Below, piece by piece: positions 7,494-17,600 of a stretch of DNA of 64,000 nucleotides. Under the pieces are notes generated by a model. That model did not search any database and was not told where the DNA came from. It saw only the letters and a list, made by a program, of their open reading frames with translations. A program made the translations under genes and the position numbers. Positions within the stretch are counted from its first letter, which is position 1. Every line of letters starts with the position of its first letter. The stretch is from Amycolatopsis sp. 195334CR (GTDB lineage Bacteria; Actinomycetota; Actinomycetes; Mycobacteriales; Pseudonocardiaceae): positions 2,232,001 through 2,296,000 of the forward strand of contig NZ_JAFJMJ010000001.1 in assembly GCF_017309385.1 (NCBI RefSeq), written 5' to 3'.

Positions 7494-10198
7494 CGAGCCG
7501 CCTTCACCCGGTTCCGGCCGCGACGGGGTGCGGGCACCTCCTGGGGTTCGGGGTGGTCGTGCCGCTGCTCCTCGGTCGGCAGGTCGGCGAGGAGCTTGCG
7601 GGCGAGCCGCGGCCCTTCGCGGACGACCAGCGCCTCGGCGCGTTCCCCCTGCACGGGCAGGTGGGTGGCGCCGAACAGGACGGTCCGCCGGTCGATCACG
7701 GCGATCTTGCGGTGCGCGGTCCGCGCCCGGACCACGGTCACCCCGCGCCCGCGCAGCGCGCGGATCAGCGGGTTGCCGTCCGGCCGCAGCACCGCGTACA
7801 CGTCGACGCCGCGCTCGACGGCGGCGGCCACCGCGGTCAGCAGGTCCGGCACCTCCTCCTCGTTCCACGGCGCCCAGAGCCACACCGACTCCCGCGCCAT
7901 GGCGATGTGCTGGGCGACTTCAGCGGCGGTGCCGGGGGCGAGCAGGTCCGCCGCCTGCCGCACCTCGATTTCCTGCTGCAGGCGCAGCGCGTTGACCGCG
8001 CCCAGCGCGCTGCCGATCGGCGCGGCCTTGACCGCACCGAGGTCGGCGAGCAGGTAGAGGCGTTCGCGGGCGGCCGCGGTCCCGGCGGTGAGCAGGGTGC
8101 GCTGGACCGAGTCGGTGGCGCTGAGCAGGTCGACCGCGACCGCGTCGAAGCGCAACCCGGCCAGCGCGCGGGCGGTGCCCGCCACCGCGGAAAGCGCGGG
8201 GTCGGCGTCGCGGACCGCGGCGAGTTGCACGCCGAGGCGCTGCGGGTAGCCGGTCAGCAGGCCGAAGGATTCGCCCTGTCCGCCGTGGAGCTCGGTGAGG
8301 CGCCCGGCGAGCAGGCCGCCGATCGGGGACCAGCCGCTGGCCCGCTGGTAGGGGCGGCACAGTTCGGGCAGGGCCAGCGTGTCGACGAGCACGATCTCGG
8401 GTGCCTGGTGGTCGCCGTCGAGGAAGCCGTAGCTGACGGCGTTCGCGAGTGCGCGTTCGCCGGTGTACTGCCGCCGGAGCACGACGCAGCCGTCGTGGCG
8501 CTGCGCGTCTTCGCGGGTCTTGATGCCGCAGTGCGCGAAGACGTTCGTGGCCAGCCAGGTGCGCACGGCGGCGTTCTCGGTCAGCTTCGCGGGCCGGACT
8601 TCCGGGCCGGGCAGGCAGAAATCGCCGAACAGCACCGCGGTCTCCCCGGCCCTGGCCACCGCGAGGAGCACGTCGGCGGCCCGCAGCGCGGCGGCGCGGT
8701 CGACCAGCACGACGTCGAAGTCCCGTTCGGGGATCGTGTCGGTGACCAGCACCCGCTGGGTGGCGGCGGTTTCCGCGTCGAACTCCCGGTGCTGCTGGAT
8801 GACCTGCTCGGTCAGCCACACCAGCCGCTTCTCGAGTCTCTTCCGCCGGAGCGCGCGCTCGTCGGCGCCGGCACGGAGGGTTTCGCGTTCCTCGTGCAGT
8901 TCGGACAGCGAGCGTCTGGCCTGGTCGGCGTGCCGTTGTCTGTCCTCTTCGGACACTGCACCGGCGGCGCGGGCCTTGAGGATGTGCCGACGCAGCGCGA
9001 CCACCTTCAGGTAGGCGTCGCTCTCCACGCGGGCGGCCTCGTCCAGCACGCGCTCGGCCTCGGCGAGTTCCTGGTCGAGGCGGGTGATGTCGGCTTCGGT
9101 GATCGGATGCGCGGCGGCGAGGTGTTCCTCGATCAGCTCGCTGACCCGCGCCTGCTCGCGGAGCAGCCGCCGGTCGGCGGGTTTCACCTTGGACAGGTGG
9201 CGTTCCGGGGTGAGGCGTTCGAGTTCGGTGATCAGCTCGGCGGCCTGGGCGAGCTGGCCGCGCTCGTACTCGACCTTGCCGCGGTCGACCCTGGCCGCGC
9301 GCAACGCGGCCTGCGCGTCCTCCAGGTGGGCGGTGGCCACGCGGTGGAGTTCGCTGGTCTCGGCGAGCTCGGCCTCCAGTCCGCCGATGCGGTCCTCGTG
9401 CTCGATGCGCTCGGCCAGCGCGCGGAACTCGTCGTGGTCGTAGCCGGCCAGCTGCTCGTCCACAAAGGACATGCGGGCGATGACCTTGTCGAGCTCCGCG
9501 AGGTCATCGAGCACGGCGGTCAGCTCGGGATCGGCGGGGGGCCGCTCGGGCGCGAACTTCTCGGCGAGCGCCTCGTCGGCGGAGAGCACCAGGACGCTCT
9601 TGCCTTTCTGAGCCAGCTCCTCGACCGCCTTACCGAGCACGCGCGTAACCCCGGTACCGGGCGGCGCCCACACGAGACGAACGCCGGGGCTGAGACATGC
9701 CCGATAAGCGGCGGACTGCTCCTCGTTGAGTCCTTCGATCGGGGCCACCGGCTCAGCCTCAGCCGTCGGCTCAGCCTCAGCCGCCGAGCCAGCCTTGGCG
9801 ACCGGGTCCAGCTCACCAGCCGCGAGCCGATCGGCCAGCGGCGCCTCCGCCAGCCCCAGCAACCCGTCGGCCACCCTCCGCCGCAAATCCCGCGGCGACC
9901 GAACCTCGGCCCACACCCGGTCGCACCCCCGAGGCAACGGCCCGGCCACCCGCAGCCGCAACACCCCGGCGTGCACGCGGTACTCCTGGACCGGCACCGA
10001 AACCCCACCGGCCGCCCCGGCCACGCACAGGCGGACCAGGTGCTCGCGACCGATCCAGCGGCCACGCAGATCCGCCGCATACCAGTCACCGGCGGCCAGC
10101 GGCCGCACCTTGCCCAGCACCAGCCAGCCGCCGCCGTCCCTGGCGTGCCCCAGCTCCGCCACGACCGCCCGGGCGGCCTCCTCCCGCCAGTCCGCCAT
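7490..10198 (-). CDS. SF1 helicase-like protein with central coiled coil and C-terminal PLD-type nuclease motif
   Basis: 902 aa. An N-terminal ~150-residue domain is followed by a helicase Q-motif-like GLNEEQSAAYRACLS (156-170) and a Walker A position reading APPGTGVTR (178-186), in which Val184 replaces the catalytic Lys. Long charged helices at ~225-500 look like a coiled-coil insertion. A degenerate motif II (VVLVDRAAAL) and motif III (LFGDFCLP) follow. The C-terminal part has one HxKx4D motif (H829, K831, D836, in AHRKIAVIDRR) with a following Gly/Thr, as in phospholipase-D-fold nucleases. It therefore resembles an ATPase-dead DNA2/NAM7-like module fused to a nuclease. Cytoplasmic; function unknown, possibly DNA repair or defence. 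Confidence 0.75.
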   Translation of the reverse strand: MADWREEAARAVVAELGHARDGGGWLVLGKVRPLAAGDWYAADLRGRWIGREHLVRLCVAGAAGGVSVPVQEYRVHAGVLRLRVAGPLPRGCDRVWAEVRSPRDLRRRVADGLLGLAEAPLADRLAAGELDPVAKAGSAAEAEPTAEAEPVAPIEGLNEEQSAAYRACLSPGVRLVWAPPGTGVTRVLGKAVEELAQKGKSVLVLSADEALAEKFAPERPPADPELTAVLDDLAELDKVIARMSFVDEQLAGYDHDEFRALAERIEHEDRIGGLEAELAETSELHRVATAHLEDAQAALRAARVDRGKVEYERGQLAQAAELITELERLTPERHLSKVKPADRRLLREQARVSELIEEHLAAAHPITEADITRLDQELAEAERVLDEAARVESDAYLKVVALRRHILKARAAGAVSEEDRQRHADQARRSLSELHEERETLRAGADERALRRKRLEKRLVWLTEQVIQQHREFDAETAATQRVLVTDTIPERDFDVVLVDRAAALRAADVLLAVARAGETAVLFGDFCLPGPEVRPAKLTENAAVRTWLATNVFAHCGIKTREDAQRHDGCVVLRRQYTGERALANAVSYGFLDGDHQAPEIVLVDTLALPELCRPYQRASGWSPIGGLLAGRLTELHGGQGESFGLLTGYPQRLGVQLAAVRDADPALSAVAGTARALAGLRFDAVAVDLLSATDSVQRTLLTAGTAAARERLYLLADLGAVKAAPIGSALGAVNALRLQQEIEVRQAADLLAPGTAAEVAQHIAMARESVWLWAPWNEEEVPDLLTAVAAAVERGVDVYAVLRPDGNPLIRALRGRGVTVVRARTAHRKIAVIDRRTVLFGATHLPVQGERAEALVVREGPRLARKLLADLPTEEQRHDHPEPQEVPAPRRGRNRVKAAR

Positions 10199-10351
10199 CC
10201 CACTCCCGTTCAGCCGACGCTCACCGGTCCGACCACCGAGTAAACCAAGAGTGCGGGTGCTTTTACACAGAGTAACCCGATGGGGCGATCCCGCTGACTA
10301 CCATCGGTCGGGCCGAGCAGTGGCCAGATGACCGCGCCGTCCGAGGGGAAC

Positions 10352-11548
10352 ATGGAAAAGACGATCGCCGCCGAACTCGCCAACGCCACCGGGAGCCGGG
10401 AACTCGACCGGCTCTGCGAACGGCACGCCCAACGGCTCTTCGACGAAGGCGTCGAACCCGACTTCACCGTCGAATCAGCGGATTTCGCCGGTGACGGGCT
10501 GCTCATCTGCGCCGACCGCTACTGGCGACTCCGGTTCCTCGACCGGCCGACGGTGGAAACGGCCACCCGGTGCGCGCGCTGGCTGGCCGCGCACGTCGCG
10601 AGCGAGGTCCGTACCCCGATCGCCGAGAAGTGGTCGCTCGGCTATGCCTTCATCACCAGGGACAACGTCGAGTCCGGCGCGGAGGTGGAGCACGCGACCG
10701 GCGCACTGGTCAACGGTGTGGACAACTCCGCGGAGATCGCCTACTTCGCCACGCTGTACCACGCGGGCAAGTTCCGGGCGAACTTCAACTGCGAGGAACT
10801 CGGCGAGTTCCTCAATTCCTCGCTGCTGGCCCTCGCGGCGGGCGAGTTGCGCACTGGTTCGCTGTTCGTCGCCCTGGAATCGTTCGCCGCGTTCGGCAGA
10901 CACTCCGTCACGTCGGAGCACGCGGTCCGGCTGTTCGAGAAGGCCTGGAACGCACCTGGTCGCACGCTGGCGGTGATCGACATCTGCCTGAACGGGCTGT
11001 GGTGGAGCCGCCCGTTCGACCGGCAGGGCGAGTTGCTCCGCACCCACGCCACCGAGGCCGTCCAGCAGTACCCGGAGAACCACATCTTCTTCTACCGCTT
11101 GGCCTCCGCTCACCGGATCTGCGAAGAATTCGACGAGGCGCTGCGCAGCATCGACACCGCACTGCGACTGCTCCCGGCGATGGGCAGTCGAGGGAGCCAC
11201 GGCCAGCTCCAGGAGCAGTACCTGGCCGAGCGGAACGCGATCCGGACGGAGCAGGGGCGCGCCCGCTGGGTGGCCGAACAGCAGGAACTGCTGGCCGAGT
11301 TGAAAGCGGAGAACGCCGCGCTGCGGGACACCGTGCAGTCGTCGCCGGTGCGGATGGTCGAAGTGGTCGCCGTGTTCACCGCGGCCATCGCGTTCGCCGT
11401 CGGGTCTCTGCAGGTCACGCTCAACGGCGCGCTCTCGAAGGGCGACCGGTTCGTGCTGATCGCCACGCTCGGCGCCGGCCTGCTGCTGTTCGCTCTGCTG
11501 ATCGTCGGATTGACCTGGTTCATGACCCGTGTTCGGCGCAGGAGGTGA
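10352..11548 (+). CDS. TPR-like protein with C-terminal coiled coil and two membrane helices
   Basis: 398 aa from the ATG at 10352, chosen because GAGGGGAAC directly precedes it; the ATG at 10328 is the alternative. Residues ~1-290 are soluble, with TPR-like helices near 225-290 (HIFFYRLASAHRICEEFDEAL). A short coiled coil follows (EQQELLAELKAENAALRD). Two hydrophobic helices at ~325-345 and ~362-385 end in RVRRRR, suggesting a cytoplasmic sensor domain tethered to the membrane. I recognise no named family. Upstream is a divergent promoter region shared with the helicase-like gene. Confidence 0.75.
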   Translation: MEKTIAAELANATGSRELDRLCERHAQRLFDEGVEPDFTVESADFAGDGLLICADRYWRLRFLDRPTVETATRCARWLAAHVASEVRTPIAEKWSLGYAFITRDNVESGAEVEHATGALVNGVDNSAEIAYFATLYHAGKFRANFNCEELGEFLNSSLLALAAGELRTGSLFVALESFAAFGRHSVTSEHAVRLFEKAWNAPGRTLAVIDICLNGLWWSRPFDRQGELLRTHATEAVQQYPENHIFFYRLASAHRICEEFDEALRSIDTALRLLPAMGSRGSHGQLQEQYLAERNAIRTEQGRARWVAEQQELLAELKAENAALRDTVQSSPVRMVEVVAVFTAAIAFAVGSLQVTLNGALSKGDRFVLIATLGAGLLLFALLIVGLTWFMTRVRRRR

Positions 11549-11616
11549 AACGCGGCCGATTCCACCGGCGATGAGCAGGCAGTGCGGTAGCTGACCGGCG
11601 TCTTCTGGGGGAAGTC

Positions 11617-12279
11617 ATGACCGAACAGCAGTCGCCCACCCGGCCGGTGCTGCCGTTGCGCGGGGCGGCGACGGCGGCCAGTGCGCTCATCGTGCTGTCC
11701 GCGCTCGCCGGGGTGGCGGTGACGGTCACCGACTGGCACACCTCCTCGGTGGCCGACGCCTACATCGACGACAACGCCGGCCTCACCATCGCGGACCTGC
11801 GCGCCGCCGAGCGGCTGGCCTCGGCGGCCGCCTGGGTCTACCTCGGCATCACGCTGCTCGCCGCCTGCCTGTTCCTGCTGTGGACCTGGCGCGCCCGCGC
11901 CAACGCCGAAGCGTTCTCCCCCGCCCGCCACCGCCGCGCCCGCGGCTGGGTGCTCGGCGGCTGGTTCTGCCCGGTGGTGAACTTCTGGTTCCCGTACCAG
12001 GTGGTCGCCGACATCGAGAAGGCCAGCCGACCGGTCGCCCGCGCGGAGACCGACCTCGCCCACCTCCCGCCGAGTCCGCTGGTCGGACGCTGGTGGGCGG
12101 TGCTGCTGGCCAGCCTGCTGCTCGACCAGTACGTGGTTCAGGTGGTGTTGCGCACCGTTTCCGCCGAGTCGCTGCGCGAGGCGGCCCGGCTGACCACGGT
12201 CGCCACCGCGCTGCAGGCGATCGCCGCCGGCATGGCGCTCCTGCTCGTCCGGCGCATCACCGTCGCCCAGGCCGCGTAA
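11617..12279 (+). CDS. DUF4328 family membrane protein
   Basis: 220 aa with four hydrophobic helices (about 17-38, 68-90, 155-178, 187-210). The central signature RARGWVLGGWFCPVVNFWFPYQVVADI is the hallmark of DUF4328 proteins, which have a W-x-x-P-x-x-N-x-x-x-P loop between helices. ATG start after GGGGGAAGTC. It ends 10 nt before the DevR-like response regulator, suggesting one transcript. Role unknown. A second DUF4328 gene is present at 40315-41262. Confidence 0.85.
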   Translation: MTEQQSPTRPVLPLRGAATAASALIVLSALAGVAVTVTDWHTSSVADAYIDDNAGLTIADLRAAERLASAAAWVYLGITLLAACLFLLWTWRARANAEAFSPARHRRARGWVLGGWFCPVVNFWFPYQVVADIEKASRPVARAETDLAHLPPSPLVGRWWAVLLASLLLDQYVVQVVLRTVSAESLREAARLTTVATALQAIAAGMALLLVRRITVAQAA

Positions 12280-12289
12280 CCTTCGAAGC

Positions 12290-12919
12290 GTGCCGATCCA
12301 GGTCCTGCTCGTCGACGACCACGAGGTGGTCCGCCGCGGGCTGCGCGATCTGCTCGGCGACGAGCCGGACATCGAGGTGATCGCCGAAGCCGGTGGCGTG
12401 GACGAGGCGCTCGCCCTCGCCACGCACCTCGAACCCGACGTCGCCGTGGTGGACGTGCGGCTCGGCGAAGGCAGCGGGGTGGAGCTGTGCCGCGAACTGC
12501 GGTCGCGGCCGAACCCGCCGCAGTGCCTGATGCTCACCGCCTTCGACGACGAGGAGGCGATCGTCGGCGCGATCATGGCCGGTGCCGCCGGGTACCTGCT
12601 CAAGCAGGTGCGCGGGCAGGACGTGGTCAACGCCGTGCGCGAGGTGGCCGCGGGCCGCTCGCTGCTCGACCCGCTGACCACGGCGAAGGTGCTGGAGCAG
12701 ATGCGCCACCCGCCGGAGGACGAACTGGCGGAGCTGACCGAGCGCGAGCGCAGCATCCTCGAACTGATCGGCGAGGGCCTGTCCAACCGGGAAATCGCCG
12801 AAAGGCTGTTCCTGGCGGAAAAAACGGTGAAGAACTACGTCACGTCGGTACTGGCGAAGCTCGGCATGCAGCGGCGCACGCAGGCCGCCGCGTGGATCGC
12901 TCGCCGGGAAAAGCACTAG
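12290..12919 (+). CDS. DevR/DosR-like NarL-family response regulator
   Basis: 209 aa. Receiver domain ~1-118 with acidic pocket VDDHE (D9, D10), phospho-acceptor D55 in VAVVDVRL, and conserved T/K (LMLTAFD, YLLKQ). The LuxR-type HTH is at ~145-205; its recognition segment AEKTVKNYVTSVLAKLG is almost identical, as I recall it, to the DosR recognition helix of mycobacteria. GTG start. Upstream is a DUF4328 gene (10-nt gap), downstream an isochorismatase-like gene (7-nt gap). A cognate-looking kinase is at 13469-14626, and a DevR-like box precedes cydA. Likely an oxygen/redox-responsive regulator. Confidence 0.88.
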   Translation: MPIQVLLVDDHEVVRRGLRDLLGDEPDIEVIAEAGGVDEALALATHLEPDVAVVDVRLGEGSGVELCRELRSRPNPPQCLMLTAFDDEEAIVGAIMAGAAGYLLKQVRGQDVVNAVREVAAGRSLLDPLTTAKVLEQMRHPPEDELAELTERERSILELIGEGLSNREIAERLFLAEKTVKNYVTSVLAKLGMQRRTQAAAWIARREKH

Positions 12920-12926
12920 GGGGACC

Positions 12927-13472
12927 ATGGCCACCGCGCTCGTCGTCGGCGACATCCAGCGAGGCATCACGGACGGTTACCCGTTCACCAAGGTGGTCGT
13001 GCCGCCGCTGACAGAACTGCTGCCACGTGCCCGTGCCACCGGTGCGCTGGTGGTCTTCGTGCGCACCGCGTTCCGGGTCAATCGCGCGGATCTGCCGCCG
13101 GAAGACCAGGTTCTCACCAGCTTTTTCGAGGCAGGCGACAGTTTCCACGAAGGTTCGCCCGGCACGGACATCGCTCTCCCGGTCGCCGACGAGGACGTGA
13201 TCGTGCTGAAGCGGCGGGCGAGCGCGTTCGCGGGCACCGACCTCGACCTGGTGCTCCGCGCGCAGGGTGTCACCAAGCTCGCCATCACCGGGGTCGCGAC
13301 CGGCGCGATGGTGGCGGCGACCTGCTACGACGCGGCCGATCGCGGCTACGGCGTGACCGTGCTCCGCGACGCCTGCGCCGACGCCGATCCGTCCATTCAC
13401 GACTTCTTCGTGGACAAGGTGTTCCCCAGCCGGAACTTCGAAGTCACCACCTGCGCCGACTGGCGGCCCTAG
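12927..13472 (+). CDS. Isochorismatase-like hydrolase lacking the usual nucleophile
   Basis: 181 aa with the Rossmann-like isochorismatase fold. Conserved Asp is in ALVVGDIQRG (D9), and conserved Lys in VLKRRASAF. The position normally holding Cys (GVATNVCV in cysteine hydrolases) reads GVATGAMV, so Met replaces the nucleophile; a Cys is found six residues later. This could be an isochorismatase-type enzyme, which does not use Cys, or a non-catalytic paralog. ATG with GGGGGACC Shine-Dalgarno. Probably co-transcribed with the upstream response regulator; converges with the kinase by a 4-nt overlap. Confidence 0.82.
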   Translation: MATALVVGDIQRGITDGYPFTKVVVPPLTELLPRARATGALVVFVRTAFRVNRADLPPEDQVLTSFFEAGDSFHEGSPGTDIALPVADEDVIVLKRRASAFAGTDLDLVLRAQGVTKLAITGVATGAMVAATCYDAADRGYGVTVLRDACADADPSIHDFFVDKVFPSRNFEVTTCADWRP

Positions 13473-14626
13473 CCCAACGGCAGGTCGAACGCCACCAGCG
13501 TGCCCAGGCTCGGTGAGGAGTTCAGGTAGAACTTCCCACCGGAGGCGTCGGCGCGTTCGGCGAGGTGACGAAGACCTCGTTTGGCCACGTCCTGCGGGAC
13601 GCCGGAACCGTTGTCCCGAACGCGCAACCGGATCTCGTCGGCGTCGCGGTACAGGGTCACGCGGGTTTCGCTGGCGCCGGAGTGCCTGACCACATTGGAC
13701 AGTGCCTCGCGGAGCGCGGCGCGGATGTGGTCGGCGCGTTCGGCCGGGATGTCGGCGAGTTCGCCGGAAAGTTCCAGGGTGGGCGGGAAGCCGAGGAGTT
13801 CACCGGCGATCCGGACCTCGGCGCGCGCGGATTCGGCGAGATCGGTGGCGGGCAGTTGTTCCTGCTCCGGCTCGGGTGAACGCAGCGCGCGGACGGTGCC
13901 GCGGATCTCCTCGATGGTCTCGTCGAGCTGGTCGATCGCCTCGCCGAGACGTGCTTCGTCGGCCCGCGCGAACCGTTTGCTCATCCGCCGCCGCACCCGG
14001 TCGAGCTGCATCCCGGCGGCGTAGAGGCGTTGCACGATCACGTCGTGCAGTTCGCGGGCGATGCGCTCGCGTTCCTGGTACAGCGTCACGCGGTGGCGCG
14101 CGTTGGCCCCCTCGGCGAGGGCGAGCACCACGCCGGCCTGCGTGGCGAACGCGGTCAGCACCTCGACGGTCTCTTCGGAGAACGGCTCGCTGCCGTGTTC
14201 GCGGTATACGGTGAGCACGCCGAGCCGTCGCCCGCCGCTGCCGAACGGCGCCGCGGCGAATGGGCCGAACCGGGCGAGTTCGCCGGGCACGTACGGGGCC
14301 GTGCGCGGGTCGGTGGTCACGTCGGCAGTGACCACGGACTCGGCTCCCTGCGCGACGCGACCCGCCGCGGACTCGGCGGGCAGGACCAGGCCGAGCACGT
14401 TCTCGCCGGTGCCGCCCGCGACGGCTTCGACCACTACCTGGCCGTCCTCGGTGCGGACCATCAGCAGGCCGAGGTCGGCGCGGGCGAGTTCGGCGGCGTG
14501 GCGGACGACGGAACCCAGCACCGCCGCCGGGTCGTCGCCGGACAGGGCGGTGGTGGTGATCTCGGTGGCGGCCGAAAGGGCGCGCGCGGCAAGTGTGGGG
14601 TCCATCAGCGTCAACAAGTTAAACAC
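13469..14626 (-). CDS. GAF-domain sensor histidine kinase (DevS/NarX type)
   Basis: 385 aa, soluble. A GAF domain (~35-170) senses an unknown ligand. HisKA_3 dimerisation helix has phospho-acceptor H194 in ERERIARELHDVIVQR. The HATPase_c domain (~290-385) has the N-box ALSNVVRHSG and the G-box DNGSGVP. Transcribed from the cyd operon side: the GTG start at 14626 overlaps the cydDC stop by 8 nt. An ATG at 14605 is the alternative start. A single GAF instead of two distinguishes it from mycobacterial DosS. The DevR-like regulator ~0.5 kb away is the natural partner. Confidence 0.88.
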   Translation of the reverse strand: MFNLLTLMDPTLAARALSAATEITTTALSGDDPAAVLGSVVRHAAELARADLGLLMVRTEDGQVVVEAVAGGTGENVLGLVLPAESAAGRVAQGAESVVTADVTTDPRTAPYVPGELARFGPFAAAPFGSGGRRLGVLTVYREHGSEPFSEETVEVLTAFATQAGVVLALAEGANARHRVTLYQERERIARELHDVIVQRLYAAGMQLDRVRRRMSKRFARADEARLGEAIDQLDETIEEIRGTVRALRSPEPEQEQLPATDLAESARAEVRIAGELLGFPPTLELSGELADIPAERADHIRAALREALSNVVRHSGASETRVTLYRDADEIRLRVRDNGSGVPQDVAKRGLRHLAERADASGGKFYLNSSPSLGTLVAFDLPLG

Positions 14627-17600
14627 CGCTTCGCGACAGCACGTGCACTCGGCCGTCCCGCACGTCGAGGTGCAGATCCGCGACGGCGGCCTCTTCCATG
14701 CGGTGCGTGACCCAGATCACGGTCTTGCCTGCGAGGGCCTCGGTGAGCCCGGCGCGGACCTCGTAGGCGGTCTGCTCGTCGAGGTGCGAGGTCGGCTCGT
14801 CGAGCAGAACGAGATCACTGCTCTCACTGGAGAGCACTGCTCTCGCCAACGCCACCCGCTGCCCCTGACCACCGGACAGCCCGGCCCCGCCACTGCCCAG
14901 CAGGGTTTCGGCGGGCAGGTCGGCGAGACCGGCGGTGGTGAGCGCCGCGCGCAGTTGCTCGGAAGTCGCGTGCGGGTCGGCAAGACGCAGGTTCTCGGCG
15001 ACGGTGGTCGCGACGAGCCCGGGTTCCTGCGGCGCCCAGGCAATCGCGGCGGGCGTGCGCACGCTGCCACGTTCCGGCGCGAGGAAGCCCAGCAACAGCG
15101 CGAGCAGACTGGACTTGCCCGCACCCGACGGTCCGGTGATCGCCACGGTCGCTCCGCGCGGAATGGTCAGCGTTACGTCCTTCAACACCGGCTCCGCCGC
15201 ACCCGGCCACCGCACGTCGACACCAGTCAGCTCGACGTCATCGGCGTGCTCGGGCCCCAGACCATCCGACGCGGTCACGTCGACACCGTCTGCATGCTCA
15301 GGCCGCAGACCGCCCGGGGCAGTCACCTCAACACCGTCGACGTGCCTCGATCGCGGACCGTCCGGGGCGGTCAGCACCGCCGCGAGCCGGGTACGGGCGC
15401 GGCGTAATTCATCCCAGTGTTGAGCGACCGGCGGCAGTTGCAGGAGCACCTCAGCGAGGGCCAGCGGCACCAGGGCGACGATCGGCGCAAGCACCGGGTT
15501 CAGCGTGCCGTCGGCCGCAGCGGCCACGGTGGCGGCGACCGCCGCGCCGCCCATCGCGAGCACCACCAGCGCGTCGGCGGCACCGGCGCCGAACGCCTGC
15601 CGCCGCGTGCCCGTGGTCAGCTGGTCGTCGGCGAGCGCGAGGGCCTGCCGCTGCCGCCGGTAGGCGCCGAACGCGAGCAGTTCCGCGGCACCTTCGAACA
15701 GCGTGAGGACGCGCGCCGCCACGTCCCGCCGCCCCTCGGCGAGTGCCGAGGTCGAGCGGCGTTCGAGCAGGAGGGCGAGTGCGGGCGCCAGCAGTCCGGC
15801 GACCAGCGCCGCGACCGCGAGGTAGAGCCCGGCGATCGGCAGCACGGCGGTCTGCACGGCCACCGCGCCCGCCACCACCAGCACCGCGACCAGCGGCGGC
15901 GAGACCACCCGCGGCAGCAGGTCGCGCACGGTGTCCACATCGGACACCAAGCGACGCTGGCCCTCACCGTCGCGCAGCGCGCTGGTGCCGACCGGGCCGA
16001 TGCGCACCAGCGCGCGCCACAGGTCGACGCGGAGGCTGGTGGCGGTGCGGAAGGCACCGTCGTGGGTGGCGAGCCGTTCGAGGTAGCGGAGGCCGGCGCG
16101 GGCGAGGCCGAAGGTGCGCACACCGACCACCGCGACGGTCAGCGTGAGGATCGGCGGTTGCTGGGACGCCTTGGCGATCAGCCAGCCGGAGGTCGCGGTC
16201 AACGCGATCCCGGCGAGGAACGCCGCGGCACCGAGTCCCGCTCCGGTCAGAAACGCGCGGTCGGTGAGGCGGCGGAGGCCGATCGGCTTGGCGTCGGGCT
16301 CGGCCGGTGCGTCCGCGGCGACGGTCATGGCCGCTGGTTCGTCCTCGGCGAGCGAAGTCAGCCGGTCGTGGGCGGCGATCACCACGGTGGCCCCACCCGC
16401 GGCGACCGCCTTGATCGCCTTCATCACGCGGCGCGCCGACGCGGCGTCGAGGTGGGCCGTCGGCTCGTCGAGCAGCAGGAGCCAGGCGCCGTACCGGGCC
16501 CGCAGCAGCGCCCTGGCCACCGCCACCCGCTGCCGCTGGCCAGTGGATAGGTGGCTGACTGGCTGATCCACTTGGCCACTCAGCCACACAGCCACCAGGA
16601 CACCGAGCAACTCGTCCTCTGCCGGTTCGACGTCCTGGTCAGCCAGTGCGAGCCGGAGTTCCTCGCGAACCGTGCCGCCGGTGAACGCGGGCGACTGCGG
16701 CACCCAGGCGACCTGGCGGCGCCAGTGCGGCAGATCGGCTTCGGCGAGCGGCTGGCCGTCGACGGTGACCGCGCCCGATTCCGGTTGCACAAAACCGAGC
16801 AGAGCGGCGAGCGTGGTGGACTTGCCCGCGCCGCTCGGCGACCGCAGCCAGGTGATCTCGCCGGGGTCGGCGGTGAAGGTCTCGCCGTCGGGCGCGAACC
16901 CACCCCGCCGGCGCACGCGCAGGTCGCGGACCTCGATTTGTCCTTTGTGGAGCTTCCGGGCGCCGGGGTCGGGCACCGGTTCGGCGAGCACCTCGGCGAC
17001 GCGGCGCACCGCCTCGACCCCGTCTTCGCTGGCGTGGAAGGCGGCACCGGCGTTGCGCAGCGGCTGGAAGCACTCGGGCGCGAGAATCAGCACGCCGAGG
17101 CCGATCGCCAGGGTCAGGTCGCCGGAGACCAGCCGGACCCCGATCACCACGGCGACCAGTGCCACGGAAAGCGTCGCGGCCAGTTCGAGCACGAAGGCCG
17201 AGGAGAAGGCGACGCGCAGGGTTTTCAGGGTGTCGCGGCGGTGCCGGTCGGAGACCTCGCGCACGACTTCGGCCTGCGCCCCGGCACGGCGGAACGCGGC
17301 GAGGACCGGCAGCGCGCGAATGAGTTCCAGCAGGCGGCCGGACAACCGGTGGGTGGCTTCGGTCGCGTCGCTCACCCGGTCCGCGGTGTACTTACCGACC
17401 AGGATGGCGAACATCGGCAGCAGCGGCAGGGTCACCGCGATCAGCACCGCCGACGGCCAGTCGGCGAACAGCACCGCGGCGCCCGCGCCGAGCGGGACCA
17501 CGGCGGCGGTGACCAGTGCGGGCAGGTACGTGGTGAAGTAAGCATCGAGCGCGTCGAGGCCGCGGGTGGTCAGCGCGGTCAGTTCGCCGGTGCCGCGGGC

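Noticed and set aside
7307..10243. 978-codon + strand open frame opposite the helicase-like gene
   Set aside because: It is the GC-biased mirror of the real minus-strand gene, with low-complexity Arg/Gly/His composition and no domain; it also covers the MazG-like stop.
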